A DNA stretch of 64,000 bases from Macrophomina tecta (GCA_024180945.1 JAKSGN010000012.1:186001-250000), one strand, 5' to 3'. Shown: positions 20,256 to 31,925, counted from the stretch's first letter. The notes: generated from the letters alone by a model not told the origin. A program made the numbers and translations.

Positions 20256-20451
20256 AAATGGATGAGACCGCGAGTCTAACTCGCGGACCGCTGGGGCGGC
20301 CAACAAAGCGACTGCACAGCATGACCTGTAATAAAAACTAGGTAGGAAGCGGAGGATCTTATTTGTCCAGCGAAAAGGTGGCTACTCCACCCGTCAATAA
20401 GCCCCATGGGAGGCAAACTAGCTATTAAGTTAGTACAGATAGACGTTAATG

Positions 20452-20454
<3 letters not shown>

Positions 20455-20512
<58 letters not shown>
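20455..20512 (+). repeat. (TAC)n LINE tail
   Basis: Uninterrupted triplet array forming the 3' end of the LINE copy in place of a poly(A) tail. Confidence 0.85.
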
Positions 20513-20584
20513 GTCCCTCTCAGGAGACAGGCAGAATCTACTCTCGTTTCTGACCTCACAACTCTTCACTCTCAAAATCCAACA

Positions 20585-20911
20585 TACTGACTCTCGGCGA
20601 GAGGGCAAAGTAGAGAATCAGAAAAAACGTTTTAACGAGCAAGCTTTGACGCACAGCATCACAATGAGTTGTACATAGCTCGTGATCTCCCATAAGTTGC
20701 GAAATAGTCCATGTGTGGAAAAATGGTAGGAAACATTAGGGAAGACCGTACATTCTTCGACAGATACTCAGCCACTTTCCGCATTATGGCCACCCCAGTA
20801 CTTGCTGATCATCTGTCACCTACGCCTACGCTTGGCTCTACCGTATCCAATGTCTAAGATTCTTTTGTACGGCCACTTGCTTTAAAGGCCTTTAATATAT
20901 TTTCGTCCGAC
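20585..20911. other. no gene seen
   Basis: Mixed sequence without convincing ORFs or repeats. Confidence 0.4.
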
Positions 20912-21540
20912 TGTTACGGCGCAGCCTCCACAGGGTAAGGAACAGGCAGAATGAGGGAATGAAGCGGGGCGCAGATACGCGCCGCAGAAAGATCCACAGA
21001 GAAAGTCACGTGGATCACGTGACGCCAAGCATTGATCTGTATGCTCTCGCCTGGGCAAACACAGATCAAACAGATCAAACCTCTTTGATCTGAAGGGGAT
21101 GGTACGAGGGGTGCATGGAGGACAGCTCTGCTTTTACATTTCCTTTTTTTTCCTTGCGTTCGTTAAGCTTTATCTATTAGTCGATTTGTCCGTGTCTATT
21201 TTCAGATCGTTGAACTGGAGGGAGGTATGGTTTCTTTGCATACAGTGTGCTGGGCCTCGAATGAACCGGGATCCCAATGTAGCTTAGCGTAGGATAGTGT
21301 TCTTTGTCCCTATGGTCTGCTGAGGCCGACGGGGTGTATGAATCATCATCATCATCATCATCATCACCTCTTTGATCTCTATGATCTGTCTTCCACAGAA
21401 ACAGATCAATAGGATCAATACTAGATTGTAGACCTCTCCTACTTGTATATAAACCACACTCCTTAGATAGCTTTGACCTTCGTGGTCAACTTCAATAACA
21501 ATTCGCACATTGTTAGTAACACGGCCTTCGCACGCAGTGC
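20912..21540 (+). mobile_element. TGTTACGGCGCAGCC-family LTR interrupted by LINE
   Basis: Begins TGTTACGGCGCAGCCTCC, contains tatataaaccac near 21450 (TATA-like) and continues through gtaacacggccttcgcac, parallel to the minus-strand copy at 9258-9608. A 274-bp LINE interrupts it. The exact 3' end and target duplication remain unknown. Confidence 0.6.
21092..21365 (+). mobile_element. 5'-truncated LINE copy (family A, 274 bp)
   Basis: Matches the 3' end of the large LINE (30890-31150): gaatgaaccgggatcc, ggtctgctgaggccgacggg, then (ATC)n. The 13-bp duplication acctctttgatct is present at 21079-21091 and 21366-21378, so both ends are exact. Confidence 0.9.
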
Positions 21541-21805
21541 TCAGTCTCATCACGTGTTCGACTTGCTCTCACCCTCTTCTTGTACCCACTCAAGGAAAAC
21601 CCCCTTCGACAGGTTTTCTCCCTCTTTGGTGTTTGGATCCTTAGAGGCAGAGGCCCGCTCGTTACACCGACGCAGTAGAAGATCCCTCGAGAACTTCACC
21701 CTTCACAATTTCCGTGGCCTGAGTAAAAACTCGCCCGGCATTATTAAACAGCTTGTGCTGCGTCTTTCCAATAAAAAGAAACGTAACAAGGCATAATAGA
21801 GCAAG
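21541..21805. other. upstream region of MYND gene
   Basis: No coding feature recognised. Confidence 0.4.
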
Positions 21806-22433
21806 ATGTGCGACCAACAAATCTGTGACAGCAATAAAACAGGCTTTGCCCACCGGGATGCTGTGGTCCCCTTTTTTAACAAGTATGGAACTGCTCTCCA
21901 TGTCGAAGAATGGCGGCAGATTTTAGTAAGCCAGTTGAGTGATTCCGCAAAAGAAGGCTTGTAGTGCCAAAGCAGGGTTCCCAGTTTCTAAGAGAGTGTC
22001 ACGGAACACCGCCTTCTGCCACATGTCCGGGTACGACTCTGACTCCTGGCCATCAAAGCGGTAAGTAGAGTGCATTTGATACTAGTCCACTTTTTGTCAT
22101 TCCGGAGGGTCTTATAGCTTCATTGATCACGCGGATGAAAGATTCGTTCGGGTAGCTCAGGGCAAATTCCTGAATGTGTTCCTGAAGCTCTGTGGGCGGA
22201 AAATCGACATCGTTCATGTGCCGAGCCCTGCATTTAATTCCCTCGCATACGGACTTGGAAGAGCCCTACCGACCGAGAACAGGATTACCAGTCTAAACGA
22301 TGTCTGCGCTAGCTGCGGAACGGTAAAACCAGAGCTGAAAGGATGCCAACGATGTAAGAAAGTGAAGTACTGCAATCATGTTTGCCAGAAGGCGCATTGG
22401 AAGGCACACAAAAAAGCGTGCCGTGGAAGTTGA
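21806..22433 (+). CDS. MYND-type zinc-finger protein, three exons
   Basis: Exon 1 21806-21925, intron 21926-21992 (GTAAGC...CTAAG), exon 2 21993-22060, intron 22061-22117 (GTAAGT...TTATAG), exon 3 22118-22433; the frame is kept throughout, giving about 167 residues. The C-terminus is a full MYND finger: CASCGTVKPELKGCQRC, VKYCNHVCQKAHWKAHKKAC, with the C-C-C-C-C-C-H-C pattern. MYND fingers mediate protein-protein contacts. No SET or other enzymatic domain accompanies it. The second intron is strongly supported by frame continuity (SKR to FIDHADERF); the first is less sure. It is convergent with the coiled-coil gene at 23179. Confidence 0.65.
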
Positions 22434-23178
22434 AGTAGAGGAGGTGGGGTTGGCTTCCTTGGTATCCTCGACAACGTTACGGAGTTCTTTCACCATTGCC
22501 AACCAGCATCAAACATGCAGAATCAGCTCAGCACCTGAATTCAATTTTATATATACTTCAGCATAGTTCCTTCTGCACAGCCACAGCACTACTCCCTCTG
22601 TCTTTAGTTCTAACTATGTATCAGCTACGAGAAGTGAATTTTGTGCAGACCAAGTTGCTTAAATGCCTGTGACGAGCCGTACCGAATCGGTCAACACGCG
22701 TCCTGAAGGCGAAGTTGGTAGCGCAAGCTCTGAATTTCGTCCACTTGCCGACTTCCTCAATGAGCGTTAGAAGTTCGGGGTTAAACTGGTGGAGTGCGTA
22801 GAAGCATTGTTAACTTAATGATACCTGCTGGACTATCTCGGAATACGAGTTCAAAGATGTTACAGCGGCCGGATATTTGCGCGTAATGATGAGAACGGAA
22901 ATGATCTACCGACATAGCACTTTGTCAAGCAGCTCTAGACCAATAAGAACCCGACTGGCTCCTAGTGGAACAGGAAACGCCGTCACGTTTATTGGTGGCA
23001 TGTTGAGGGCTGCTTCTCCACCACACCACCCGGGGGCCCCGGGGCGGGGTTCTTATTTGCCGGCTTCGGTGCGGCGCCATCACCTTAAACACAACCGTAT
23101 TTTTGAGAAAGCAGTCCATTAGAATTCCTTAGAGGAATCAAATTTCGATCTCGCAATTTTGCGCTTCAAGAACCTCTT
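22434..23178. other. intergenic between convergent genes
   Basis: Only short frames without motifs. It contains the two 3' flanks. Confidence 0.4.
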
Positions 23179-24425
23179 TCATCCTGCCTCGGCTTTATCT
23201 GCGTTATTGATACCCTCCGTAAATCCATTCAGCTCATCATCTGTTTTGCCTTCTGAGTCATATTGATTCCTCTCCAAGACCGCTCGCGATTCAAGCTCTT
23301 CATCAAAAATCTTCCAAACTGACTCTTCAAGCAAAAGTCCTATCAATGACTTATTCTCCCGATCTTCCCTTAGCATATTTGTTTTGAGCTCTTCTTCTTT
23401 TCTATTAAGTTCTTCCCGCTGCTGACGAATTTGTTCAAGCTCATGTCTGAGGCTGTCTTCTAGAACGTTCTTGTTCAGCTCCATAGCGTTGATCTTGCTA
23501 TCGATCTCATTATGGAGTTCTTCCAATTGGGCTGCGCGTAGAGCGTCTTGAAGAATTTCTGCCAGCTTCATAGCGGACTGGATCAGTTGACTGATTCCCC
23601 GGGCAGTGGTTGGCAGCCGATGAACTGCAGTATGCCGGAGCTTTTGTGTCGAAAAGAGAACTTCGTTGAGCGGAGATCCGCCTGAGTTCAATGCATGCGT
23701 TGGGAGCTTGACGGAGCGTTTAGCCAATATCCACGTCCACCTAGTGAGCTCTATTGCCTCAGCACAATCCCATCCATGATCCTGAAGGATTGACGGCAGC
23801 CACTTCTTGGCAAAGTCAAAACAGCACTCCTCAAGCACGTGCTGGGCGGTCGTTAGGATGAGATGCTGTACGTTGTATGGGAGGTAAGAGGGATACAAGG
23901 AAGGCAGATCATCGGGTGGAGGCAGTGTCGTTGTAGAGAGTCCTGAAAGAGCTCATAAGCTTATCTATATCTAGCTTCTGAAGGGTCCGCGAGCCTACCA
24001 GCAGCAACTTCTCCAGCTTCAGAAGGCCCTTGCAAAGGCTTCCCGCCATTGTCATCATCCGGCTCTTGATTCCTCTCTCCCAAGGATGCAATCTCTTCCA
24101 AAGCCTCTGCTGCGGAGCGCGCTGCGTCGTTCTCTGATGCTGAACGCTGGACGTCTCGCACTGGAGAGGACAGGAAGAGCTCAGGAAATTCCATCTTAGC
24201 CTTCATGTCCGATGCAAATATCCGACTCTCCAGTAAAATCCTGAGAATTTCAACAACTTTCGGAGCACCGAAGTCTCTGATCAGCGGACCAAGAGACGAC
24301 TCGTGTTTATCGACAAGTTCTCGAATCTTCTTCTGTTTCCGTATCTGAACATTGTTGCCGGTAAAGATAGCCCTGCAAGCGACGTAGACCCGTCGCTTGT
24401 CAGCTACAGAGAATGCCATATTCAA
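23179..24425 (-). CDS. hypothetical coiled-coil protein, one intron
   Basis: Exon 1 23999-24425, a 56-nt intron (23943-23998, GTAGGC...TTTCAG) and exon 2 23179-23942 give 396 residues in one frame. The N-terminal ~90 residues are mixed helical (RELVDKHESSLGPLIRDFG) and are followed by a charged linker. The C-terminal part holds a long coiled coil (about residues 270-350: EELHNEIDSKINAMELNKNV, HELEQIRQQREELNRKEEEL). No enzyme motif, signal peptide or membrane segment. The gene is intact and free of RIP-type stops. Met3 is an alternative start. I do not recognise the family. Confidence 0.6.
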
Positions 24426-25537
24426 ATAAGAAGAACAAGGTGAGATGAGTTGAGTCCCCGGTGACCTTTTCGCTGTTGACGGAACAAAATGGGAAGAAGC
24501 TCTGTGGATTGAAATTATCGAGCAGGGTGGCTTATATGCATTGGTTGACCAATTTCAACCAGCATCGCCTAATTGTCAGGTATCTTATTTTTCCTTTCGG
24601 ACCTATTCACTCCTTCACACACTATCAATCCTTCAAGCACGCAATTTTTAGCACCAGCAGAGTTCTCTCTGAAAGCACACGTGTCCCCTACTAGATGCTT
24701 CATAGCTACAGACAGATAGCAAGAATTCAGAAGACCAGCAGTGTTTATTTTCTCGCAACGTTCAACATCCAACCACTCTTTGCCCGGAAGCTGCCAGCAT
24801 TTTTTCCTATCAGTTGTTACAGAGTCCTTACAACGTAGTTTGTGGCTTTTCGCCCTGAAGCCACTCAGCTGTTTGTAGTTGGCGCGCCGGCCCCGGAGAT
24901 TGGTGTGTTTTAGGGTAGAGAAAAGTGCGGGGGAGGGGAGCCGAAGGGAGAGAGACGTCAAGCCTTGCTTGCCAGCATTAATGTCAACCATCATCGCCAT
25001 TTGCCGTCCTTGCTTGCCGTTATTGTTTACTTTTTACAGCCACAGTTTCAGATCCTTGAGAATCACCTCATCACTGAACCACTAGCACCTGAGCACTCAT
25101 GGCCCTCATTCGTGTATATAATCAGTAGCTTCAGCATAGTTCAATGAGGCAGCAGTGAACCTCAATTCCTCACTGTTCAACAATTAGTTAAACCTTGATC
25201 CAGCCATCAAAGTCGTGCAGGTTGCGGCCGGTATTTCATTGTACTATGAGTTTCCGTTGTTCCATTATTAATGTCTGAGCGTTGCCAAGGGCTGAGAGCC
25301 CTAGCGACCGCCGATCACCAGTTCAATCTGTCCTTTTGCTTCGAAGCTCGAGCCAGCGCCTGCCCAGGTCCGCAACTGCCTTTTGAAAGGTGTCAGGCTC
25401 CTCAAGTGACCTAGACAAGTGGGAAACGCCGGGTAGTTACCCGGCGTTCTAAAGATGACTAAACATAACGACTTGCTTGGTTAGTTCTTTGTAAGCGAAA
25501 GCTTGGCATGGTTAACTATTTCTTCCCGCCTTGATAT
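24426..25537. other. intergenic, no gene seen
   Basis: Upstream region of the coiled-coil gene plus unassigned sequence. A 24-bp palindrome lies at 25425-25448. Confidence 0.4.
25425..25448. repeat. 24-bp palindrome
   Basis: Perfect inverted repeat of aacgccgggta with a 2-bp centre. Role unknown. Confidence 0.6.
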
Positions 25538-25682
25538 TTTCTTTCTTTCTTGAACCCGATCCTGCTATGAGCCATCTGCTCAGGACCACAGAGCACCCAG
25601 AAGGCGAACGATCCCGGAGCGCTTCTTCCAGGCTGCGCCGGCCCGAAAACCGAACGCAGATTTGAGCTTATCAGCCTTAACA

Positions 25683-26972
25683 ATGTCTGGGGACGAAGAC
25701 GTTGGGGGCGGATACGCGACCGTTGGCGCGTCGCGACGCGCTGCGCGTCTCCAGGCTCGACAAACCGACTACCGCGCCCTCCACACCGGCAAGCCAACGG
25801 GGCATCGAAGGGCTCGCCCGACCATCGTGCCCGAACTACCTACCGATTCGACCCTGGACGACGTGGTTAGCCTGCTCAATGTAATTGTTACGCAGAACGA
25901 CCGGCTTACCGAGCGAAACCAAGAGCTCGCGGAGCAGATGGCTAGGAACGAAAACGAGATCAGGCGCCTACGCAGCGTGCTTGAGATGTCCGAGGAAACG
26001 CAGGCTAAGATGGAGGAGCGCATTGGGAAGATGGAGAAGCAAATGGCGGCGCTGGTCGAGTCGACGCGCAGGAACCTAAGCTCACAGTCCCAGATCAACG
26101 CCACGTACGCAAATGTGCTCCGAGGAGGTCCGCCGACACCAGCAAACAGCAGTCCGTCGTCCGCCGCCGCCGTTCCAGTGCGCACAAACCATTCTACCGT
26201 CACTACTGCCCGAACGCTGCCGCCGGCGATCGAGCTCGATCTCACCAACACCAGCGTCGGTAACGCGAGTCCTGGGGATATCCGCGCGCGGCTGCAGACA
26301 GCGCTGGAGAGTCAGGAGGCTACAAAGGAGGTCAAGTATTGCGGAATCACAAGGAACCCGAACGACGCGGCCAAGGTGCGCGTTTTCTTCAGGACGGAAG
26401 GGGACGAAGAGCTCGTCAGGTCGAACCTCGGATGGCTGGAGACGGCCTTCCGTGGGGCGAGGATCCGGGGTCGCCAGTGGCACCCGGTCAAAGTAGACAA
26501 TGTCAACAAGCTAACCATTCTGAACGATGACCGCACTTCTATGCGCACCGATGTAAGCGAGAAGATTGGCGCTGGGAACGACGTCCAAGTAACGCAGGTC
26601 CGTTAGCTAAGTAAGCCGAGCAGCCGTCTCTACGGGTCGGCGGTGATTTACCTCGCCAAGAAGAGCGAGGCGGACGCACTTCTCGCTAGGAGAGTGATCG
26701 ATGTAGGCGGAGAGGCGGCGTATACTAACGTGTTTGAGCACCGCCCGCGGTCAAGGTGCTGCTTTAAGTGCCAGAGCTACGACCACCTGCAGTCCCGCTG
26801 CCGGGGAGAAGAAAGATGCGTGTAATGCGCTGGCATTGGCCATAGAGAGGACGGCTGCTCGTCGACGACGGTAAAGTACGCCGCTTGCGGTGGTCCGCAT
26901 AGAGCAGACGATAGAGGCTGCCCGGAGTACGATAAGCTCTTGCGCGAAATACTCCACCATCGGAATAAGTAG
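25683..26972 (+). pseudogene. LINE ORF1 (Gag-like), two in-frame stops
   Basis: Starts MSGDEDVGGGYAT. Residues ~60-140 form a coiled coil (LLNVIVTQNDRLTERNQELA...RIGKMEKQMAALVE). The C-terminal half holds zinc knuckles CFKCQSYDHLQSRC, C-x-GIGHREDGC and CGGPHRADDRGC. ORF1 proteins of this clade bind the element RNA. Stops: TAG at 26604-26606, where the related copy at 36000 has TGG (RWLSKPS), and TAA at 26823-26825 inside the second knuckle. Both lie in an otherwise continuous frame. Confidence 0.8.
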
Positions 26973-26975
26973 ACC

Positions 26976-29900
26976 GCTAAAAGTAATTCACGCGAACTTA
27001 GGAAAGAGCCGAACAGCGCAGTATAGCCTACTAAACGACGAAGACCTCAGCGATTTCAGCGTTATTTTCATCTCGGAGCCAAGCTGCTTTCGCGAGCCTG
27101 GCGGCGAGACCATGGCAGTACCAGTCACTCATACTGGAAGCAACTACTGCCGACGACGTCGCGGCATAGTCGCTATCCCGTTCGTTCAATGTTGTGGATC
27201 CGTAAAGACACGCAAGTCAGGCAGATAGCAGTACCCTCTGCCGACATCACAGCCGCAGTCGTTACGCTGCGGGACTGGATCGTGTTCGTAGCAGCCGTGT
27301 ACGTCGCCAAGAAGGAGAACGTGGACGACCCGGAACTCACCAGCGCGCTTGAGCACCTGCGAACGGCAATCACACAGGTAGGAAGCCAAACCAACGGGGT
27401 ACTAGAACTCCTCATCTGCGGTGACTTTAATAGACACGACCAGCTGTGGGGAGGTGATCTTGTGTACGGCTCACCACGCAGCGGAGAAGGCGCGCCGATA
27501 ATCGACTTTATGGAGGACTTTCACCTGCAGAGCCTGCTGCCTAGAGGCACGGTCACGTACGAGTCGGCCGGACGCAATTCCACAGTCGATCTTATCCTAG
27601 CGTCGCCCCAACTAATGGAAGAGATGAGCAACTGTAGTCCTACTAGCACGGCATACGGACATGATCATCTGGCTATCGAGACCTACTTTGAGACTGACGT
27701 GCCTTACCAGGAACTGGAAGCGCAATACACGTTCCGCAGCGCCAACTGGGAGGCCGTTAGAAGCGAGATGAGAAAGACACTTGTTAAGGAGCCTCCTCCA
27801 GATGCCCAGGACATGGAAAGCTTCACCAACTATCTATTAGACACGGTTTCGGCAGCACTGCGGCGCTGCATCCCTAAAGCGAGGCCGTCACCATACGTGA
27901 AGAAGTGGTGGACGGCGGACCTCAGTCAACTGCGAAGGTCATTCACCTACTTCAGGAACCAGGCGAGAGGGCGCCGAAGGTGGGGACAGCCAGATATCTG
28001 GTTAGAGGCACAGGTAAGGGAAGCGGCCAAAAGATTCCATGACACGATGAGGCGTCAGAAGCGAAGGTGCTGGAAAGACTTTCTTGTGGAGCCGACCAAC
28101 ATCTGGAAAGCGGCCAAATATCTGGCCGGTTCAGGAAGCAGCGGCTTCGCATATATTGCGCGTCTTCAACACCAGGAGGGTTATGCGGAGTCCTGCGAGG
28201 AGATCTCAGAAACATTGATCAAGAGCTTCTTCCCGGAGCTCCCAATAGTGCAGAGTGCTCGGGCTGAGGCGGCCCAGAGCTTTGGGGAGCCGATCGAACA
28301 CGCACCACTAACTATAGACGAGGTAAAGGAAGCCATTTTCCGGGCCAGTCCATTCAAGGCACCAGGAGCAGACGGAATTCCCGCGGTCGTATGGCGCGAG
28401 CTCTGGCCGGTGGTTGGCAAGTATGTCTATCAGCTGTTCAACGAATCTTTATTACAGGGCCGCTTGCCCAGCCGCTGGTGTGTCGCGAAAATAGTTCCAC
28501 TGAGGAAGGCAGGCAAGTCAGCGGAAGCTCCGCAAGGGTACAGACCGATATCGTTGCTCTCAACGCTGGGGAAAGCGCTGGAATCAGTGGTGGCAGAGAG
28601 GATCTCTGCCCTGGCGGAAGAACACTCCCCGCTGCCCAAGAACCACTTCGGAGGTAGAAAGCAACGGTCCACGGTGCAGGCACTAACGGTCCTGCAGCAG
28701 CGCATCTACGACGCGTGGCGGGAAGGCAAGGTTCTCTCGCTCCTGTCGTTCGATGTTAAAGGAGCCTACAACGGCGTGGCCCGAGATGTGCTCCTCCAGC
28801 GGCTGCGACAAAGAAGGGTTCCGGAAGTGCTAGTCAAATGGGTAAAAGCATTCTGCTCCAACAGGAGTGCCTCTGTGGTGGTGAATAGCAAGACGTCTAG
28901 GGTCATGGACCTACCGCAGGCAGGACTTCCGCAGGGATCGCCCCTTTCACCAATACTATTCCTATTTTTCAACGCTGGCTTAGTCCAGTCCGTGACTAAT
29001 AGGAGTAAGGGAGCTATCGTATTTATTAATAACTATAGCGCCTGGGTAACCGGCCCTTCCACAAGCGATAATATTGCGAAGCTTCAAAGAACGGTGGTGG
29101 CTCGAGCCGAAGAGTGGGAAGCGACGAGCGGCGCGACGTTCGAAGCAGAGAAGACGACGCTCATTCACTTCACGCGGAACGAGCAGAGGCGGTCCGGTCA
29201 ACCGATAGTAATTAAGGGAAGAGAGGTACACCCAAAGAGAGAAGCAAAGATTCTAGGCGTCATCTTCGACCAGGAACTCCGATTTAAGGCTCATGCGGGG
29301 AGGATTGCGAAGAGGGGTATCCAGGCAGCCTTAGCGCTGAAGCGACTACAGGGCCTTCGACCGAGCAGTATGCGCCAGCTCTTCTTGGCCACAGTAGCCC
29401 CGGTGGTCGACTATGCGGCTCCAATATGGGCGCCAGCCATGACAGCGCCGCTGATGAAATCGCTGGAAGCGGTGCAGAGGATCGCAGCAAGGGCTATTAC
29501 TGGAGCGTTTAGGACGGTAGCGCTGCCTATCCTCGAAGCCGAAGCGGCGATCCTACCTGTTAAGATCCGCCTCGACCAGCAACTACTGAGATTTTGGGTC
29601 ACCTGCCACACGCTGCCACAGAAACACCCGTTCTGGAAGCTAAAGCGCGCGATCGACCCGGCCAATAAGAAGTTTGTGTCCCCGCTGCAGCGAATAATGC
29701 TGATGGCTAGAGAAATCGACGTTGATCGCCTCGAAACGATCCGCCCGTTTGTCAGAATGCCGTGGGCCGGCAGGCCCGTTGTTCAGATCGAATCTCTAGA
29801 GGCAGCGAAGCTCCGAGCCAGCTCTCCGCCACAGTCAGAGGTGGCCATCTTCACGGGTGGCGCGCAAAGAAACGGCAAGGCTGGTATCGGTATCTCTTGC

Positions 29901-30777
29901 GTAGACAGCAAGGGCACGACCATCGTTGCTCACTCATCTATAGTCGGCAAGTCTGAGGCAGTAGACACCCTTTCTGCAGAGCTCCAGGCAATCCACCAAG
30001 CCGTAGAGCTGATACATGGCACATGGTCGACCGCGACGGTGGCTGAATATGCTGAAGCAGCTAAGGTAACGCACGCTATCTATAGCAGCAGCAAGATGGC
30101 CCTTCGTCTCCTCCGCAGGCCGCGACAAATGCCGCGTCAGGAAATTATGAGAAGCATTCTCCACTTACTAGACCAGATCAAATGCAACAAGGGGCCTCCC
30201 GTCGAGTTTAGGTGGGTACCGGCGCACGAAGGGATCGCAGGGAACGAGAAGGCGCATAGCCTGGCACTACAAGCCACAGAGAGCAGCCAAGAGCCTCCGT
30301 TAGGCAATCTACTACGGTCGGTAGCACTGGCTCGGTGCAAGGAAATCATCTTCAGACTATGGAGGAGAACCTTCGAAGCTTCCAGGGTCGGCGAGTCGAC
30401 CCGCAAGCTTGACCGCGCGTTGGCGCACTTCCACACTAAGAAGCTCTATGACCAGCTAAACTGCAAAGAAGCAGCAGTAATCGCACAGTTGAGGACGTCG
30501 AAAGCGAGCCTGTGACTGCGGGGTAGAGAAGGAAACAGTTGAGCACTTCCTCTTAGAGTGTCCACGTTGGATGGATCTCCGCGCTAGATTACAGAGTGAC
30601 CTGGGAAGCAGGTTCGGAGATCTAGCATTCATGCTAGGCGGATGGTCAGGCACGAAAAGACCAGGCGGTAGGTATATGGATGGGCCGCCGGAGAAGTGGC
30701 GAGCAGACATGCGTGCAGTCAAAGCAACAGCAACATTTGCTCTAGCCACTGGAAGACTGATTACAACCAAAGACTAA
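26976..30777 (+). pseudogene. LINE ORF2: EN, RT, RNase H; inactive
   Basis: The endonuclease begins KVIHANLGKSRTAQYSLL and FISEPSCF, shifts frame near 27187, and continues with ICGDFNRHDQLWGG, STVDLILASP and YGHDHLAIETYF. The frame 27189-30515 is then open for 1108 codons. RT motifs: APGADGIPAVVW, GYRPISLLSTLGKALE, LLSFDVKGAYNGVA, GLPQGSPLSPILF. The Y/F-x-D-D box is FINNYSAW (29022-29045), i.e. both catalytic aspartates are Asn. RNase H (from ~29830) reads FTGGA, AELQAIHQAV, IYSSSKMAL and GNEKAHSLA, so three of four acidic positions are lost. After a frameshift near 30505 the tail CDCGVEKETVEHFLLEC ends at 30777. The long open frame with dead active sites is unusual. Confidence 0.85.
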
Positions 30778-31120
30778 GAGCTTAATCCTTCTCTAAGCAA
30801 AACAATCCCTTCTCCAGCCAGCCGTCACGCCGCTACAGGGACTGACAGCACTCGAGAAATAGCCTCGATGGGGATAGTATTAGGGGTGTATGAAGGATGG
30901 CTCTATCTTTATATTTCGTTTATTTCTTCTCCAGCGTTCTGTTAAGCTTTATTATCTATTAGTACTCTCGATTATATCTTAGTTTCAGATCGTTGAATAG
31001 GAGGGAGGAATGGTCTCTATATATAGCGTGTTGGGCTTTGAATGAACCGGGATCCTAATGTAGGCTAGCGTAGAATAGCGTTCCTTGTCCCTATGGTCTG
31101 CTGAGGCCGACGGGGTGTAT

Positions 31121-31152
<32 letters not shown>
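30778..31152 (+). repeat. LINE 3' UTR and (ATC)n tail
   Basis: The UTR (gaatgaaccgggatcc...gaggccgacggggtgtat) is shared with 21092-21365, 36670-36785 and 62245-62348. The tail is about 11 ATC units. Confidence 0.85.
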
Positions 31153-31163
31153 TTTCTTTCTTT

Positions 31164-31925
31164 GTACTTAGATTCTCGTTGATAGCAATACCACCTGCTC
31201 GGCCTTTGCTGCCTCACAAAAGGCCCCGCATCTATTCTTCTGCAGCATGCAGAATGAATACTACTACTCATTATAGAGTATCGAACAGCGCAAAGGAATA
31301 AGCACTGCTACTTTTCCGAATTGTGTGAACTACAGCAGGTTAAGTACATGAGTAATAAGGGGCTGTGTAAGGGATAAAAACAAATGTGAAGCATGGGAGT
31401 GCATATGAAACACGACCTCTGACAGATAGGGTCGGAAGGAAGTGTAGCAGAAAGAAATAAGACTATAGAAGCAAGGGAAGGAGGAGAAATTGCTGGGCGG
31501 TTAGCCCTCCATTTGTGGTGAAGACTGGGAGGGACAACTAATGCATCGGCGGATAGGTACGCAAAAGTAGGGTGGCTTTATGGAGACGGGAGGCTTTGGG
31601 TAAGAAAGGAGTGGAGGCAGGACCAGCTGATTGTAAGTTGGGCGGTCCGGGCCCGAAGGGTTGAATGGAGGTTCGATAGGCTGTGGGCGTAATTTACGCT
31701 CTTTGGATTCCGGTTCCGAGTAGAGACCGCTGTATTGTGCGCCATTGCGAGGGAGGTTCAGGCAATGGATACCGTCGCGATAGTAGCTGCAGGCTGGCGG
31801 AGAAGGCGGGGGAGAAATACCAAGGACTTCAGCTCGGACTGAACGCAGCGACGGTAATCGAGGCACCTTATTAGAATAGCGAACGTTAGAGGAAGCCGTA
31901 TTTAATGCCGGAAACTTCTGCTTAC
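31164..31925 (-). other. 3' flank of a small gene with ORF 31501-31929
   Basis: A proline-rich ORF of 142 codons (31501-31929, PPPSPPACSYYRDG) starts with an ATG overlapping the TGA of the gene upstream on the same strand. It could be a further exon reached by alternative splicing, or chance. No motif recognised. Confidence 0.25.

Larger units (their letters stand above)
19205..20512 (+). mobile_element. 5'-truncated LINE: RNase H domain to (TAC)n tail
   Basis: The insertion carries only the last part of a LINE ORF2 and ends in about 19 TAC units (20455-20512). Imperfect 10-bp flanks ctacctccct and ctacgtccct at the two ends fit a target duplication inside the LTR. Confidence 0.7.
19061..20584 (-). 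mobile_element. LTR copy split by a LINE insertion
   Basis: On the minus strand the LTR starts TGTTGGATTTTGAGAGTG at 20584, runs through cagattctgcctgtctcctg-like text to 20513, and resumes at 19204 (ggaggtagataggcttgctt) down to AGTCTGACA at 19061, parallel to the solo LTR at 9018. The LINE of 19205-20512 sits between the halves. No matching 5-bp duplication was found at the outer ends. Confidence 0.65.
25549..31152 (+). mobile_element. Tad1-like LINE, near full length (5.6 kb)
   Basis: Order: short 5' leader, ORF1 with coiled coil and zinc knuckles, ORF2 with endonuclease, reverse transcriptase, RNase H and a C-terminal Cys/His motif, 3' UTR and (ATC)n tail. The low-complexity motif TTTCTTTCTTT lies at 25538-25548 and 31153-31163, exactly at the inferred ends, and fits an 11-bp target duplication. 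Stops, frameshifts and active-site changes make it inactive. Confidence 0.85.

Noticed and set aside
20276..20678. ORFs with poly-valine or poly-threonine runs across the TAC array
   Set aside because: They are translations of the (TAC)n microsatellite in the LINE tail, not genes.
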